Positions 16,667 through 27,381 of a DNA stretch of 36,109 bases are shown one piece after another. The position numbers and the translations under genes were made by a program. The stretch is from contig JALVTT010000077.1 of assembly GCA_027024025.1 (NCBI GenBank), forward strand, positions 1 through 36,109, in the 5' to 3' direction. Positions within the stretch are counted from its first letter, which is position 1; each line of letters begins with the position of its first letter. Origin of the DNA: Sedimenticola sp. (GTDB lineage: Bacteria; Pseudomonadota; Gammaproteobacteria; Chromatiales; Chromatiaceae). The notes beneath the pieces were generated by a model. It ran no database searches and was not told where the DNA came from. It was given only the letters and a program-made list of their open reading frames with translations.

Positions 16667-17470
16667 CTAGACCCTTTCTTGCGGCACACCAAGAGATTCT
16701 AATTCGTCAATATTTCTACTGTCATTTGCATATAACTCGTAAAACTCTATATTTCTATTTGTGGAAACCGGCCTAAAGATTGACGCCTTAGGATCCACAT
16801 AAGCCCCCTCCACACCCACATAAGATATAATCTTGTTAACCCAAAACTCCACGTCAGCAACAAGATCTTCGTAGTAAAAAAATAATGGATCAATACCCTT
16901 TTCTTTAAAATAACGTGACCACAATATTTCTTGATTTACAATATGCTTTAGCCAATAATTAATCTTCTTTCTGTTATACGGCAAAGATTCTATCATCTTT
17001 ATCCTGTTACGCTCGTGCTCTACGTTTGTATGGAACACCTTGGTTTCTGTTGCTATATATAATGAAATCGCCTGCTTAACAATAGCCCTTCTAATTAGAT
17101 ATATAAACTTCGTTCCAGGAAACAAGTAGTCGAAAACGTTGAACCCATCCCAATCAAAAAATTGTTGAGCCTGATAGTAACTACTTTTTTGCCCAAACAC
17201 TCCATTTGTAGATGTCTGCCTTATAACCCACAAAAAATGATCCTGGACAGCTATTTTATTCCTGCCAAGTTTATCCATTGCTATTTTTATATGTTCATAT
17301 GGCAAAAACTCCCCCGGCCTCCCAAGCAGCATGGTTCTAGAGAGAACGTCGGTTAGATAGCTACTACCACTTCTCGGGGTCATTGCGATCATGTAACTTT
17401 TGTCATATCCCGGATTATAATGCATATCTTTATCTAAATCCGAGAATAATCCTTTTACATCTTTTTTCAT
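16667..17470 (-). CDS. Stf0-type sulfotransferase
   Basis: A 267-residue protein of the Stf0 sulfotransferase family, which moves sulfate from PAPS to a sugar. The 5'-phosphosulfate-binding loop is [17 protein letters not shown], followed by the family's [11 protein letters not shown]. The [12 protein letters not shown] segment and the 3'-phosphate site [20 protein letters not shown] also match Stf0 proteins, and [10 protein letters not shown] follows in the C-terminal half. It is AT-rich compared with the rfb genes. The ATG at 17468-17470 overlaps the acetyltransferase stop by 4 bp. Presumed to sulfate the capsule repeat unit or its precursor in the cytoplasm; the acceptor is unknown. Confidence 0.87.
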   Translation of the reverse strand: MKKDVKGLFSDLDKDMHYNPGYDKSYMIAMTPRSGSSYLTDVLSRTMLLGRPGEFLPYEHIKIAMDKLGRNKIAVQDHFLWVIRQTSTNGVFGQKSSYYQAQQFFDWDGFNVFDYLFPGTKFIYLIRRAIVKQAISLYIATETKVFHTNVEHERNRIKMIESLPYNRKKINYWLKHIVNQEILWSRYFKEKGIDPLFFYYEDLVADVEFWVNKIISYVGVEGAYVDPKASIFRPVSTNRNIEFYELYANDSRNIDELESLGVPQERV

Positions 17471-18222
17471 TTCTTACCTCCATCGGCAGCCCCAGGGTAA
17501 TCCGACAATACGACCTTTTCTCCAGTGTAAACATCAACACCCCTATCCCGCAAATCCGCAACATGTGAAATAAATCTATCCAAGTCATCTAGTGTGGCAC
17601 CTTTTAACTGCCATGGCGCAAAATCCCACCACTTTGATTCCAATAAAGTCCCGACGTCTTTTTCAGAAAATCTTTTTCGTATTACCTGCGCAGGGACTCC
17701 TGCAACTACAGCATATGGCGGCACATCTTTGGTTACCACAGCGTGGGCAGCAACAACCGCGCCATCGCCTATCGTAACACCAGGCAAAATGAATGCGCCA
17801 TGGCCTATCCACACATCATTACCTATATCCGTATACTGCAATTTTACCGGTGGAGTCCGTCTATTAAAATCGCGATGTGGCGCAAAATCTCCTGCCTCTA
17901 GTACTGGTTGGTCTAACACATTCTCAATCGGCCAGTAGAAAAAAGGCGACGTCGAAACCCAATGCATTGGATGGCCATGTCTGCCGATTTGCACTTGCTC
18001 TCCAAACGAACAATATCGCCCGATGCGGCAAGCAAAATAGAAGCCACTCACTGCGTAACTGAATGCCCCCATACGTATAGAGTGCTGGATATTCATCCAT
18101 TTAAAGCTACACGGTGGTTCAAATACCGAGTCTGCAGGTAGTACCACGCCAGGGTTATGCAGTGTACTCACGCCCTTTTTTTTCAATATGCGCTTCAGCC
18201 TAGCGGTTAATATAACCGACAT
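17467..18222 (-). CDS. Hexapeptide-repeat O-acetyltransferase (CatB/XAT-like)
   Basis: A 251-residue trimeric left-handed beta-helix acetyltransferase of the xenobiotic/CatB subgroup. An N-terminal part around [23 protein letters not shown] is followed by the insertion with the catalytic-type His. The hexapeptide ladder then reads [20 protein letters not shown], then [16 protein letters not shown] and [14 protein letters not shown]. Such genes in capsule loci O-acetylate sugars from acetyl-CoA. It lies 29 bp after rfbC with a GGGGGTAA stretch upstream of the ATG, and overlaps the Stf0 gene, so sulfation and acetylation genes are coupled. Antibiotic acetylation is unlikely in this context. Confidence 0.88.
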   Translation of the reverse strand: MSVILTARLKRILKKKGVSTLHNPGVVLPADSVFEPPCSFKWMNIQHSIRMGAFSYAVSGFYFACRIGRYCSFGEQVQIGRHGHPMHWVSTSPFFYWPIENVLDQPVLEAGDFAPHRDFNRRTPPVKLQYTDIGNDVWIGHGAFILPGVTIGDGAVVAAHAVVTKDVPPYAVVAGVPAQVIRKRFSEKDVGTLLESKWWDFAPWQLKGATLDDLDRFISHVADLRDRGVDVYTGEKVVLSDYPGAADGGKK

Positions 18223-18251
18223 ATCGAGTTACCCCCAACATAATATTATTT

Positions 18252-18814
18252 TCATCGGCATTGTGGTTTATTGTCCGCCAAAGAGGGCGCCTGCCGATCC
18301 TTCTCACCAATGATCCACTCTCCAATCTCGGGCCACTGAATGCCGATCTCCGCATCGTCCCATCGGATGGCCCCCTCGCTGTCCTTGTCGTAGTAATCGG
18401 TGGTCTTGTAGAGAAAATGGGTATCGTCTTCCAGCGCCAGGAAACCGTGGGCAAGGCCCTCCGGTATCCAAAACATGCGCCTGTTCTCTGCGCTCAGTTC
18501 GACCGATGCCCATTGGCCGTAGGTCGGGGATCCCGGGCGGATGTCCACGGCCACGTCAAAGGCCGCGCCGCGCACCACCCGCACCAGCTTGCCCTGCGCG
18601 TAGGGCGGCCGCTGGAAATGCAGTCCTCTGAGCACGCCCTTGCGCGAGCAGGAGTGATTGTCCTGCACAAAGGGACGCGGCGGTGTCAGACCCAGCTCGC
18701 GCAGGCCCTGATGAAACCTCTGCTCGTTGAAGCTTTCCATGAACCAGCCGCGCTCGTCTTCAAACACCTGGGGCTCGATGATGACCACGTCCGGGATGGC
18801 TGTCTGGATCATCT

Positions 18815-18818
<4 letters not shown>
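18252..18818 (-). CDS. rfbC: dTDP-4-dehydrorhamnose 3,5-epimerase
   Basis: A 188-residue cupin-fold enzyme, third step of dTDP-L-rhamnose synthesis. Family residues are visible: [31 protein letters not shown] with the catalytic His, [20 protein letters not shown], and [20 protein letters not shown] followed by the catalytic-type Tyr region KTTDYYDK. The length is standard. The ATG at 18816-18818 overlaps the rfbA stop by 4 bp. Confidence 0.97.
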
Positions 18819-19698
<880 letters not shown>

Positions 19699-19702
<4 letters not shown>

Positions 19703-20589
19703 GTCTGAATCAACTCCTTCAGGGTACGCGCCACATGCACCCGCCAGTCCGGCAGGCAGATGTGGAGATCATTCTGCAGCCGCCCACAGTCCAGCACCGA
19801 GTTGGCCGGGCGCGCGGCGGGCACGGGATAGTCATGGGTAGGGATGGGCTCGATGTCCGCGGGGCCCAGCTTCAGGCGCCGGCCCAGTTCAGTGGCGGTC
19901 TGAACGATGTACTGCGCAAAACCATGCCAGGAGGTCTGCCCCGCCGCGGCGCAGTGATAGAGCCCGCCGGACAGCCGGTCGGCCCGCAGCTCGCGCAGGG
20001 CGATGGCGGTGATGTCGGCGATCAGTTCGGCCGAGGTCGGGGCCCCGACCTGGTCGGCGACGATGCGCAGGGTGTCGCGCTCGGCGGCCAGGCGCAGGAT
20101 GGTCTTGATGAAGTTATGGCCACGCGCGGCATAGACCCAGGTGGTGCGCAGGATCAGATACCGGCAGCCGCTCTGGATGATGGCCTGGTCGCCCGCCAGC
20201 TTGGTGCGTCCATAGACCGACAGGGGCCCTGTGGCATCGTCTTCGGCATAGGGGCCAGTTTTCTGCCCGTCATAGACATAGTCGGTGGAGTAATGCACCA
20301 GTGGGATATCCAAGTCCCGGGCGGCCTCCGCCATCACAGCGGGGGCGCGCGCATTGACGGCCTCGGACAGATCCGGTTCCGACTCGGCCTGGTCCACCGC
20401 GGTGTAGGCCGCCGCGTTGACGATGGCCTGGGGACGAACCTGCTCGATGCAGGCCGCAATGGCCTGTTCGTCGCGCAGATCGACCTGGGCCTGATCGACC
20501 GGGACGATATCGCCCTGCAGCGCCAGGCTGCGCTGCAGCTCCCAGCCGACCTGGCCACCGGCGCCGAACAGCAGGAGTGTCTGGCTCAT
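19699..20589 (-). CDS. rfbD: dTDP-4-dehydrorhamnose reductase
   Basis: A 296-residue RmlD-type SDR that uses NAD(P)H for the last step to dTDP-L-rhamnose. The N-terminal nucleotide site is [18 protein letters not shown], followed by [13 protein letters not shown], the STDYVYDG strand and the catalytic YGRTKLAGD (Tyr and Lys). [10 protein letters not shown] is typical of RmlD. The ATG at 20587-20589 overlaps the rfbB stop by 4 bp; an upstream in-frame start would lie inside rfbB and is not used. Confidence 0.97.
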
Positions 20590-21650
20590 GCCTCGGCCCG
20601 GTAGTGCCGATCGATCCACTGGCGATATTCACCACTGGTGACGCGCCCCACCCAATCGGCATGGTCGAGATACCAGCGCACCGTCTTGCGGATGCCGGTC
20701 TCGAAGCTCTCGGCCGGCTTCCAGCCAAGTTCGCGTTCGATCTTGCGGGCATCGATGGCATAACGCCGGTCGTGCCCTGCCCGGTCTTCGACGAAGGCGA
20801 TCAGACGCGAATAGGATCCAGCCGAATCAGGCTGCAGCTCATCGAGCAACTGGCAGACGGTGTTGACCACCTCCAGGTTGTTCAGCTCGTTCCAGCCGCC
20901 GATGTTGTAGGTCTCGCCCAGGCGGCCGTCTTCCAACACCCGCCGGATGGCCGAACAATGGTCGCTGACATAGAGCCAGTCACGCACATTCTGACCATCC
21001 GCGTAGATGGGCAGCGGCTTGCCCGCCAAGGCGTTATGAATGATCAGCGGGATGAGCTTTTCCGGGAACTGGTAGGGGCCATAGTTATTGGAACAGTTGG
21101 TCGTCAGCACCGGCAGGCCATAGGTGTGATGCCAGGCACGGACGAAGTGATCGGAGGCCGCCTTGGAGGCCGAATAGGGGCTGTTGGGCGCGAAGGGATG
21201 GGTCTCGGTAAAGGGATCGTCCCCCATCTCCAGCGATCCATAGACCTCGTCGGTGGAGACATGCAGAAAGCGAAATGCCGAGTGCTCGGGCTCGGGCAGC
21301 GACTCCCAGTAGGCCCGCGCGGCAGCCAACAGGTTGCAGGTGCCCACCACATTGGTCTGGATGAAATCATCCGGCCCATGGATGGAGCGGTCCACATGCG
21401 ATTCGGCCGCGAAGTTGACGATGGCCCTCGGCCGGTGCCGTTCCAGCAAATTCGACACCAGGGCGCTGTCGCCGATATCCCCCTGGACGAAGGTATAGCG
21501 ATCATCCCCGGCCAGTGAGGCCAGGTTGTCGGGATTGCCCGCGTAGGTGAGCTTATCCAGATTGACCACCGGCTCGCCGGTCGCTTCGATCCAGTCCAGA
21601 ATGAAATTTGCGCCAATGAAGCCGGCGCCGCCGGTTACGATAATAGTCAT
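20586..21650 (-). CDS. rfbB: dTDP-glucose 4,6-dehydratase
   Basis: A 354-residue extended SDR, second step of dTDP-L-rhamnose synthesis. It begins [19 protein letters not shown] with the NAD site. [14 protein letters not shown], the [14 protein letters not shown] strand and [15 protein letters not shown] give the catalytic Thr, Asp-Glu, Tyr and Lys; [19 protein letters not shown] is diagnostic. The ATG at 21648-21650 matches family starts; a TTG nine bases earlier is the alternative, because GAGG lies only three bases before the ATG. First gene of a canonical rfbBDAC cassette that is GC-rich compared with both flanks. Confidence 0.98.
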   Translation of the reverse strand: MTIIVTGGAGFIGANFILDWIEATGEPVVNLDKLTYAGNPDNLASLAGDDRYTFVQGDIGDSALVSNLLERHRPRAIVNFAAESHVDRSIHGPDDFIQTNVVGTCNLLAAARAYWESLPEPEHSAFRFLHVSTDEVYGSLEMGDDPFTETHPFAPNSPYSASKAASDHFVRAWHHTYGLPVLTTNCSNNYGPYQFPEKLIPLIIHNALAGKPLPIYADGQNVRDWLYVSDHCSAIRRVLEDGRLGETYNIGGWNELNNLEVVNTVCQLLDELQPDSAGSYSRLIAFVEDRAGHDRRYAIDARKIERELGWKPAESFETGIRKTVRWYLDHADWVGRVTSGEYRQWIDRHYRAEA

Positions 21651-21719
21651 TGTCCTCAATCCAATCCGATCATAAGAACTCTGCCAAGACCTATATTAGG
21701 CCATACAAACACACATCGA

Positions 21720-22337
21720 TCAGAAATCATACGCCCAGAACTTAACATCCGATCCATAAATTTCACCGACAAGATTGACGCACTCGTCATCATAATAGGA
21801 TCGGTAATCACCTTCACGCGAAGAAGAATTCACATGAGGAAGAGCAATCTGCGGAACACCCAATGTTCTACATATGTAATCAAAATCATCTTGCAAATTC
21901 TCGAATCGACCAACATAGTCAACAATAAGGCTCCCGTTATTATCGAGCACGAAGTCCGTCTGAGGACAAACAAACCAAGGCTGTTTTGCCTTCACCACAT
22001 CAAACTCTAGCCTAACAAAATCCTTAAAGTCACACTTGTCGTGATACCCCAAAAAATGATACATAGAAACCATTCTATCCCAAGGATTCCTTACAAAAGA
22101 GAACTTAAAGTACTCATCGAACATCCCTTGCGGCAAGTACCTATACCTCACATAGTCACCCGCTCGCAAATGCGCTAGCCTAGGCGGGCCAAGTTCTGGA
22201 ATATCATTACACCTCAGAAGCAGAGGAGCCCTAGTATTCCAAGCCAAGCCAAGCAGGCCCAAAAAAACATGCTCTATACTTTGTCCCGCAGTTTTTGGAA
22301 TATGAACAAAAATACACTTGTAGTGGTGGCATATCAC
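21720..22337 (-). CDS. Sulfotransferase, family 2 type
   Basis: A 205-residue cytoplasmic PAPS-dependent sulfotransferase resembling the Sulfotransfer_2 (carbohydrate) family. The 5'-phosphosulfate loop is CIFVHIPKTAGQSIE near the N-terminus. The 3'-phosphate site is FSFVRNPWDRMVSMYHFLG. The later motif VGRFENLQDDFDYIC is also typical. The start is a GTG at 22335-22337 with a GGGGGTG ribosome binding site just upstream. AT-rich and short but apparently complete. Different in family from the Stf0 gene and from the sulfotransferase at 23068-24147. The acceptor sugar is unknown. Confidence 0.86.
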   Translation of the reverse strand: MICHHYKCIFVHIPKTAGQSIEHVFLGLLGLAWNTRAPLLLRCNDIPELGPPRLAHLRAGDYVRYRYLPQGMFDEYFKFSFVRNPWDRMVSMYHFLGYHDKCDFKDFVRLEFDVVKAKQPWFVCPQTDFVLDNNGSLIVDYVGRFENLQDDFDYICRTLGVPQIALPHVNSSSREGDYRSYYDDECVNLVGEIYGSDVKFWAYDF

Positions 22338-22808
22338 AAATCACCCCCAAAGCCAACCCAAAAATAAATCGGGCGCCAAAATTATGTACGTAAACGGATC
22401 TAGCACAATAGACAGTAGATCCCCATCCCATGCCTTAGACAAGCCAACTCACAATATCCCGCTTCTCGACAATCTTTCTAGCTAAACATACAAACCGATA
22501 CTATTGATTGCCCTATCTAATGGCCTCCAAATTTCCACGGAGTTCCGAACCAGTCCACCCTACAAAACCCACCACGATCAAGCCAGGCAGCGCCACCTCA
22601 AAGCAGCCACAAACCATAAACCAAACAAACCAATATACAAGAAACCGTTTATAGCCCGCCAACACAATAGTCGCATAACAAAACAATCACCCTGCAAATG
22701 ACGACAAGCAGTATTTCGAAATCACAAAGCCAGAAGACGCGATCAAACAAATTACCATTGCATGGGCTACCGATCAGAAAAAGTCAATCAATAAAAATTT
22801 CTTGGAAA
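22338..22808. other. AT-rich stretch without a recognisable gene
   Basis: About 470 bp between the family 2 sulfotransferase and a possible small ORF. On the minus strand it is G/T-rich with scattered stops. Plus-strand open frames here (22504-22701 and on through 23153) have no ribosome binding sites, odd composition, and run into the real sulfotransferase gene, so I treat them as chance. No hairpin followed by a T-run and no JUMPstart/ops element (GGCGGTAG) was found; only a CGGTAG fragment occurs, at about 22769. Confidence 0.4.
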
Positions 22809-22970
22809 CTATCCATTACGTGCCTCACCATAATTGCTATCTACATACTGGCAATCGTTGTCCTCAAAACGACTCATAGCAGAAGTATGTCGAGAATTAT
22901 TCCACAACCCATATTTATTTTTAACCGACCTAGCAAGCACCTCGTAACCATCGACCGTCATAATCTTCAT
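22809..22970 (-). CDS. Possible 53-residue small protein
   Basis: A short open frame starting MKIMTVDGYEVLARSVKNKY and ending DSNYGEARNG. It is supported by an excellent ribosome binding site: GGAGG five bases before the ATG at 22968-22970. Its start overlaps, as ATGA, the stop of a 29-codon frame at 22967-23056 that itself begins 11 bp after the sulfotransferase stop. I recognise no family. The two frames may be a genuine coupled small gene or leftovers of a decayed gene in this AT-rich stretch. Confidence 0.3.
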   Translation of the reverse strand: MKIMTVDGYEVLARSVKNKYGLWNNSRHTSAMSRFEDNDCQYVDSNYGEARNG

Positions 22971-23067
22971 AATACCCTCCACTCCATCACTTTCTTCATG
23001 AAAGCACGCTCAAGTGACCTGAAAATAAAAACATATCTATCTAGGTTGAAACCCATTCACTATATTC

Positions 23068-24147
23068 TTAACGCCTATTCCAATTCACGTTGGGAGCCTC
23101 ATTCAATGCACCGTATAATGGCATCCCAGGCTGAGAGCGATTGGCCAAAATAACGAAGTGCTCTGCCGCCCCCTTCACTGCCAGATAATACTCTTCAGGA
23201 TAATCAGGAAAAACTTCTGGATACTCGGAAAAATCGTCATCAAACAACCCCCTCATTCCCAACCTCCCGGCCAATTCCTTGTTACCATCTTTATATTTTT
23301 CATAAAAACCTCTGGCCTCGTGACGCACTGCCAAGACAGCCTTCCCGGCCCACCTAGTCTCCGCATAACGAATAGCAGCACTCTTCCATTTTACCCAAAA
23401 TTCCTCTCCGCCAATAGCTCGAACTGCGACAAGGAAGTCTATACCTACTCGCCGTAATGAAGGATTAGCCTTACCCATATACCTCGATAAAGGAAGACCC
23501 TCATTCAAACCACACACCTCTAGAAAATCACCAACAACCCCCCCCTTTCCCTTACAGGTGTCATCATAGACTCTAACAACTATAGATTCATTTCCAAACA
23601 CTGACGCCCAGTTATCATATATTTTAAGATAATCAAAATAATACCTTCTCTCGTCTCCAAAAACAGGCCGATCCATACCCGTAATCTTCATCGCCGTTGA
23701 ATACAAACTTACTGCAACACGATCTTGACGCCGAAAATAAACCACGATGCGAAAAGTCTTACACCAACGTTCCAAGATATTACGCAAGTTAGCTATTTCA
23801 TCCGCTGTTTTCAAACGACTATGAAAGTGTTCGCTTGATACAACCAACCTTCCACACTCACCACACTCCCTTAGCTCTCCCTCAAAAGAAGAAAAAATAG
23901 CATTACGATATTTCTCCCAATCGTCCTTAGATTTGAGCTTCAAGAACTGGGATAAATCACCTCCATTTAGCCAGGCATCCTTCATACTCAATACAACTAA
24001 TCCATATTGAGAGTCTCGCTTGCCAAATGCCTTGGGGTAAAGCCATCCTTGACTTTTTAAAACATCCCTTCCATTAGCCAAAACATTTTGTATTGCGGTA
24101 GAGCCTGTTTTCTCAGTACCAATATGAATTACACACTCATCAAACAT
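23068..24147 (-). CDS. Sulfotransferase-like protein
   Basis: A 359-residue protein with a sulfotransferase P-loop-like start: CVIHIGTEKTGSTAIQNVL at about 5-23, matching the 5'-phosphosulfate loop. A 3'-phosphate-site-like stretch VVYFRRQDRVAVSLYSTAMK follows in the middle. The SSEHFHSRL segment, DYLKIYDNWASVFG and VVRVYDD resemble large bacterial sulfotransferases of capsule loci. The ATG at 24145-24147 has only a weak ribosome binding site; the gene follows the big glycosyltransferase by 32 bp. The family is more divergent than the other two sulfotransferases, so PAPS use is likely but not certain. Confidence 0.75.
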   Translation of the reverse strand: MFDECVIHIGTEKTGSTAIQNVLANGRDVLKSQGWLYPKAFGKRDSQYGLVVLSMKDAWLNGGDLSQFLKLKSKDDWEKYRNAIFSSFEGELRECGECGRLVVSSEHFHSRLKTADEIANLRNILERWCKTFRIVVYFRRQDRVAVSLYSTAMKITGMDRPVFGDERRYYFDYLKIYDNWASVFGNESIVVRVYDDTCKGKGGVVGDFLEVCGLNEGLPLSRYMGKANPSLRRVGIDFLVAVRAIGGEEFWVKWKSAAIRYAETRWAGKAVLAVRHEARGFYEKYKDGNKELAGRLGMRGLFDDDFSEYPEVFPDYPEEYYLAVKGAAEHFVILANRSQPGMPLYGALNEAPNVNWNRR

Positions 24148-24179
24148 CTCATAAAATCCCAGACAAGTTAAGAAAATGA

Positions 24180-27100
24180 TTACCCGAAGGATATATGGCG
24201 TTCATAGACCCTCACAGGATCCAGGTCATCAATATTTCCAACACACATACTTCCCCGCTTGATACCCTCATATACCTCTCTCATAATCTCGGCAGCATGC
24301 ACTATTGACGGCTCAGCCCAATACCCCCCCTTCTCATACGGTCCGATATCACTATCAATCTTCCTTCTTTCGTACGATACCGGGTAAGAATTATCTTCCG
24401 TCATAAATTGCATATTTCCGGAATATCCAGTGGCAATCACAGGTTTTCCCATGGCAATTGCTTCAGCAATCGTTAGCCCAAATCCTTCGGATCTATGCAA
24501 GGACACATAAACATCGATGGACGCCATCAACGTGTAAACATCATCAATAGGCAACTGATCCTCAATCCATATAACCCTCAGCCCCTTTGTCCTTGCCTTT
24601 AATCGTTCGTAAACGATATCGCCAACTCTCGGCGAGTTGACCTTGAACAACAACCAGGCGTCTTCTTCTTCGGAAAGGGCCTGTTGGAAGGCATCAATGA
24701 CCGCTTCTGGATTCTTTCTCTCTATGAAGCTCTTAGGATCAAAAAAGTAGGCATATATAACCCCGTTTTCCGGCAAGCCGAATCGTTCCCTGTCGGGAGA
24801 AAATGATTTTAATCGATTCATATCCAGCGCATGCGGAACAACCTTGACGTCCCGACCAATAGTAGACTGAATAGCACGCGCGGAGTACAAAGAAGGTGTC
24901 CAGATTTCATCATAAATATCTGCATTATGCTTCCATCTTTCCGGAAGTGATTCTGTCTCCCAGACCCAATAACCTATCTTTTTGCCAGACAAATACTGAA
25001 GAGGCAATAATTTTCTAACCAAAGGCACCGTATCAGCATTCGCAACAACAATGGTCTTCTTGGCAAACAGATTTATAGTCCCAAACAACTTCCCAGTTTC
25101 AGGGATATCAAGACCAGATCCATCACAATAAACGCTCGGCAAAACATATGGAACAACTCCATCCCCCCCAGCTTCGAGCGTTCTTTTCATGGATCTTGCC
25201 GATTCTCCCATACCTGTAGCCGCACCAAAATAGCCGATGACATTTACCATATCACGAAGGTCATCAGCATCTTGAATTTCTTTTTCACACTGGGCAATCC
25301 AAGCCGGATGAACAAAATTACGAATATCCGTTTCATGGAGGACATGTTCAAACAACTCTTTCAGCCCTTCAACAGAATCCAATGCCAATGGATGCCTCTT
25401 TCTCAATTGAGCATCTGAAACATAATAAGCTACCAAATGCTGCAAGGGCGAGTCCATGAAGTCGTTCACCAGCCAATCCCTAACAGCATCAAAGTCCATG
25501 TCGATTTCCAGCAATCTAACCATATCTGATATGCGATCTGCAGAAAAGACATTAGGGATTGCATTTATACACGACCTAACCCAATAATTATAGTTAAGAT
25601 TTATCTTTCTTAGGACAGTGATATTGTGCTTTGCCCACACGTCAAAGAAATGAACTTCTGCCTCAGAAATTCCCGGAAGCGTCTCAAAAGCGCTCAAAAG
25701 CCAGTCAACAAACCTCTTATTCTCAGATGGTTCGCCAAGTTTACTGAAGTGCTTCTGAAGATCCACACGAGAATAGAAAAAGTTTAGTATCCTCAAAACT
25801 CCTTTTCTTGCCACATAATGCAGCTCCACATCTTCCGAGGTAATCTTTCCTGAATATTCCTCGAGCCCATGAGATAGCAGCCACTCGTGAAACCCCTCGA
25901 TCCCGTCCGAAGAAACGTAGGCATCAGGATATGCATCCATTACGTCGCCTCTAGAATGATATATATCTGCGATACTCAGAATAGGGTTCTTATGCACCAA
26001 CATATCCTTCCAACGCGACAACTCCTCCAGGCCAAGCTCTCGAAAACCCGTATTCCATAGCCAGTTCAAAAATCCGGGATCCTCTTTGTCATTTACTGCG
26101 TTTGGAAAAGCGTCCCTTACATCTGTTCTAATATCTAAAATACTGCTTACAATAGGAGCGACATCCTTCCCATAAATATTCCTATTTGGCGTCATAAGAA
26201 ACTCGCAGAGCTTATCAGGTTGAGACTCAGGGTCTGGAAGTCCTATATTATTTTCCAAGCATTTTCTTATCACGGAATGAATGGCAGTGTTAACCTTTAC
26301 CCCATTAGGCAGTTTTCCATATGCATAAGGCCATTCCCGTGTTTTTAGCGCCTCAAAAGACATGAGCCTATTAAAATAAATATCAAATACATCTTTCAAT
26401 GCACGGCTATCATTTATCCTATGTCTATTCTGATGTTTTGACAGAACATCTGGTTTCCTTGGATCAAAACCACTATAATGAAAAAACACAAGGGGGCGAC
26501 CATCTACAATAAACCCATCTTTTCCAATGGAGACCCTTCTCTCATGAAGATTCCAATAGGCGACGTTATATTCTGGATCGCGCAATATGTAAACATCTGG
26601 AAAATAGGCAGGAACTAGATCAATCCACTTCTGGTCTGTAAAAAGGCCGCGCTTTATATCTATGACGCAATTCAAGTAAAGCTTCTCCGACCACCACCTC
26701 AAGAGACGCGCAGCAGACTTAGACTTCCTGAGCCCGATAAACCCAAGATTATATGTTCCACTCTGGATAATGGAGAGCTCAGAAGGATGCGCCTTATCGT
26801 TGTACGGCCTTCTCATATGTGGGGTCAGGACAATTGAACTATGATCTAAGGCATTCCAGACTCTATCCATTTCATGAAAAATCAGAATATCAGGGTCTAT
26901 ATATGCAATCTTCTCTATCTCATCATAGACCTCAAGTATATGATATAGCGCAAAGGGCTTTACTGCGGTATTAAGCTCAGTAACATCGTACTGGTATGGA
27001 AATATACTTGGATTCGGCACTCCCACATCTGTCATATGGAGTAACTCAAATTTCTCCTTCTCTACATCGATGTACCCATCGTTCCTGTCAGCCAATACAA

Positions 27101-27212
27101 CAAAAAACCGGCTCCCAGGATGATAAGAGAGAAACGAATCACAGAGAGCCCTAGCGCTCGAAATATAATTCTTCGATACAATCGTTACGCAAGCAATATT
27201 TTCATTAGACAT
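24180..27212 (-). CDS. Bifunctional glycosyltransferase: GT-A, helical repeats, GT4
   Basis: A 1010-residue capsule glycosyltransferase with two catalytic domains. Residues about 1-290 are a GT-A nucleotide-sugar domain (GT8-like): ACVTIVSKNYISSARALCDSF at the start, DxD as IDPD at 105-108, then SGTYNLGFIGL and VFFHYSGFDP. Residues about 350-640 are helical, with a repeating pattern beginning near 362, 421, 482 and 600 (Arg-x-Asp, aromatic-Pro or similar, then a Trp-Leu helix). Residues about 655-1010 are a GT4 domain with YFGAATGMGESARS, GYWVWETE, and HRSEGFGLTIAEAIAMGKPV giving the E-x7-E donor motif (909 and 917). The ATG at 27210-27212 follows GAGG by six bases; a GTG at 27230 is less likely. 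It probably adds two sugars of the repeat unit. Confidence 0.88.
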   Translation of the reverse strand: MSNENIACVTIVSKNYISSARALCDSFLSYHPGSRFFVVLADRNDGYIDVEKEKFELLHMTDVGVPNPSIFPYQYDVTELNTAVKPFALYHILEVYDEIEKIAYIDPDILIFHEMDRVWNALDHSSIVLTPHMRRPYNDKAHPSELSIIQSGTYNLGFIGLRKSKSAARLLRWWSEKLYLNCVIDIKRGLFTDQKWIDLVPAYFPDVYILRDPEYNVAYWNLHERRVSIGKDGFIVDGRPLVFFHYSGFDPRKPDVLSKHQNRHRINDSRALKDVFDIYFNRLMSFEALKTREWPYAYGKLPNGVKVNTAIHSVIRKCLENNIGLPDPESQPDKLCEFLMTPNRNIYGKDVAPIVSSILDIRTDVRDAFPNAVNDKEDPGFLNWLWNTGFRELGLEELSRWKDMLVHKNPILSIADIYHSRGDVMDAYPDAYVSSDGIEGFHEWLLSHGLEEYSGKITSEDVELHYVARKGVLRILNFFYSRVDLQKHFSKLGEPSENKRFVDWLLSAFETLPGISEAEVHFFDVWAKHNITVLRKINLNYNYWVRSCINAIPNVFSADRISDMVRLLEIDMDFDAVRDWLVNDFMDSPLQHLVAYYVSDAQLRKRHPLALDSVEGLKELFEHVLHETDIRNFVHPAWIAQCEKEIQDADDLRDMVNVIGYFGAATGMGESARSMKRTLEAGGDGVVPYVLPSVYCDGSGLDIPETGKLFGTINLFAKKTIVVANADTVPLVRKLLPLQYLSGKKIGYWVWETESLPERWKHNADIYDEIWTPSLYSARAIQSTIGRDVKVVPHALDMNRLKSFSPDRERFGLPENGVIYAYFFDPKSFIERKNPEAVIDAFQQALSEEEDAWLLFKVNSPRVGDIVYERLKARTKGLRVIWIEDQLPIDDVYTLMASIDVYVSLHRSEGFGLTIAEAIAMGKPVIATGYSGNMQFMTEDNSYPVSYERRKIDSDIGPYEKGGYWAEPSIVHAAEIMREVYEGIKRGSMCVGNIDDLDPVRVYERHISFG

Positions 27213-27381
27213 CAAGCACCTCAATCCCACATTCCATTAAAAAATGGCTGCCTTATCTAAAGATAGCCAAAATAATACCCCAATAATTCGTAATAAATAA
27301 GCCCTCAGGCCCACCCTTAACTAGAATTAAAGAACGGACCGAAAAACTCTAAAATCGAGCCTCTTACGGGAAGTGGAGCCA
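27213..27381. other. Short AT-rich intergenic stretch
   Basis: This gap of 169 bp separates the coiled-coil protein from the large glycosyltransferase. No coding frame, clear promoter pair or terminator hairpin is visible. Transcription probably reads through, since all genes here point the same way. Confidence 0.4.

Noticed and set aside
22338-22808. Search for a JUMPstart/ops element before the AT-rich genes
   Set aside because: Only a CGGTAG fragment at about 22769 (minus strand) was found, not the GGCGGTAG core.
22504-23153. Two overlapping plus-strand open frames, the second with a hydrophobic segment
   Set aside because: No ribosome binding site, low-complexity Lys/Asn/Ser/Pro translation, and the end runs antisense into the sulfotransferase at 23068. 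The hydrophobic part is explained by local T-rich sequence.
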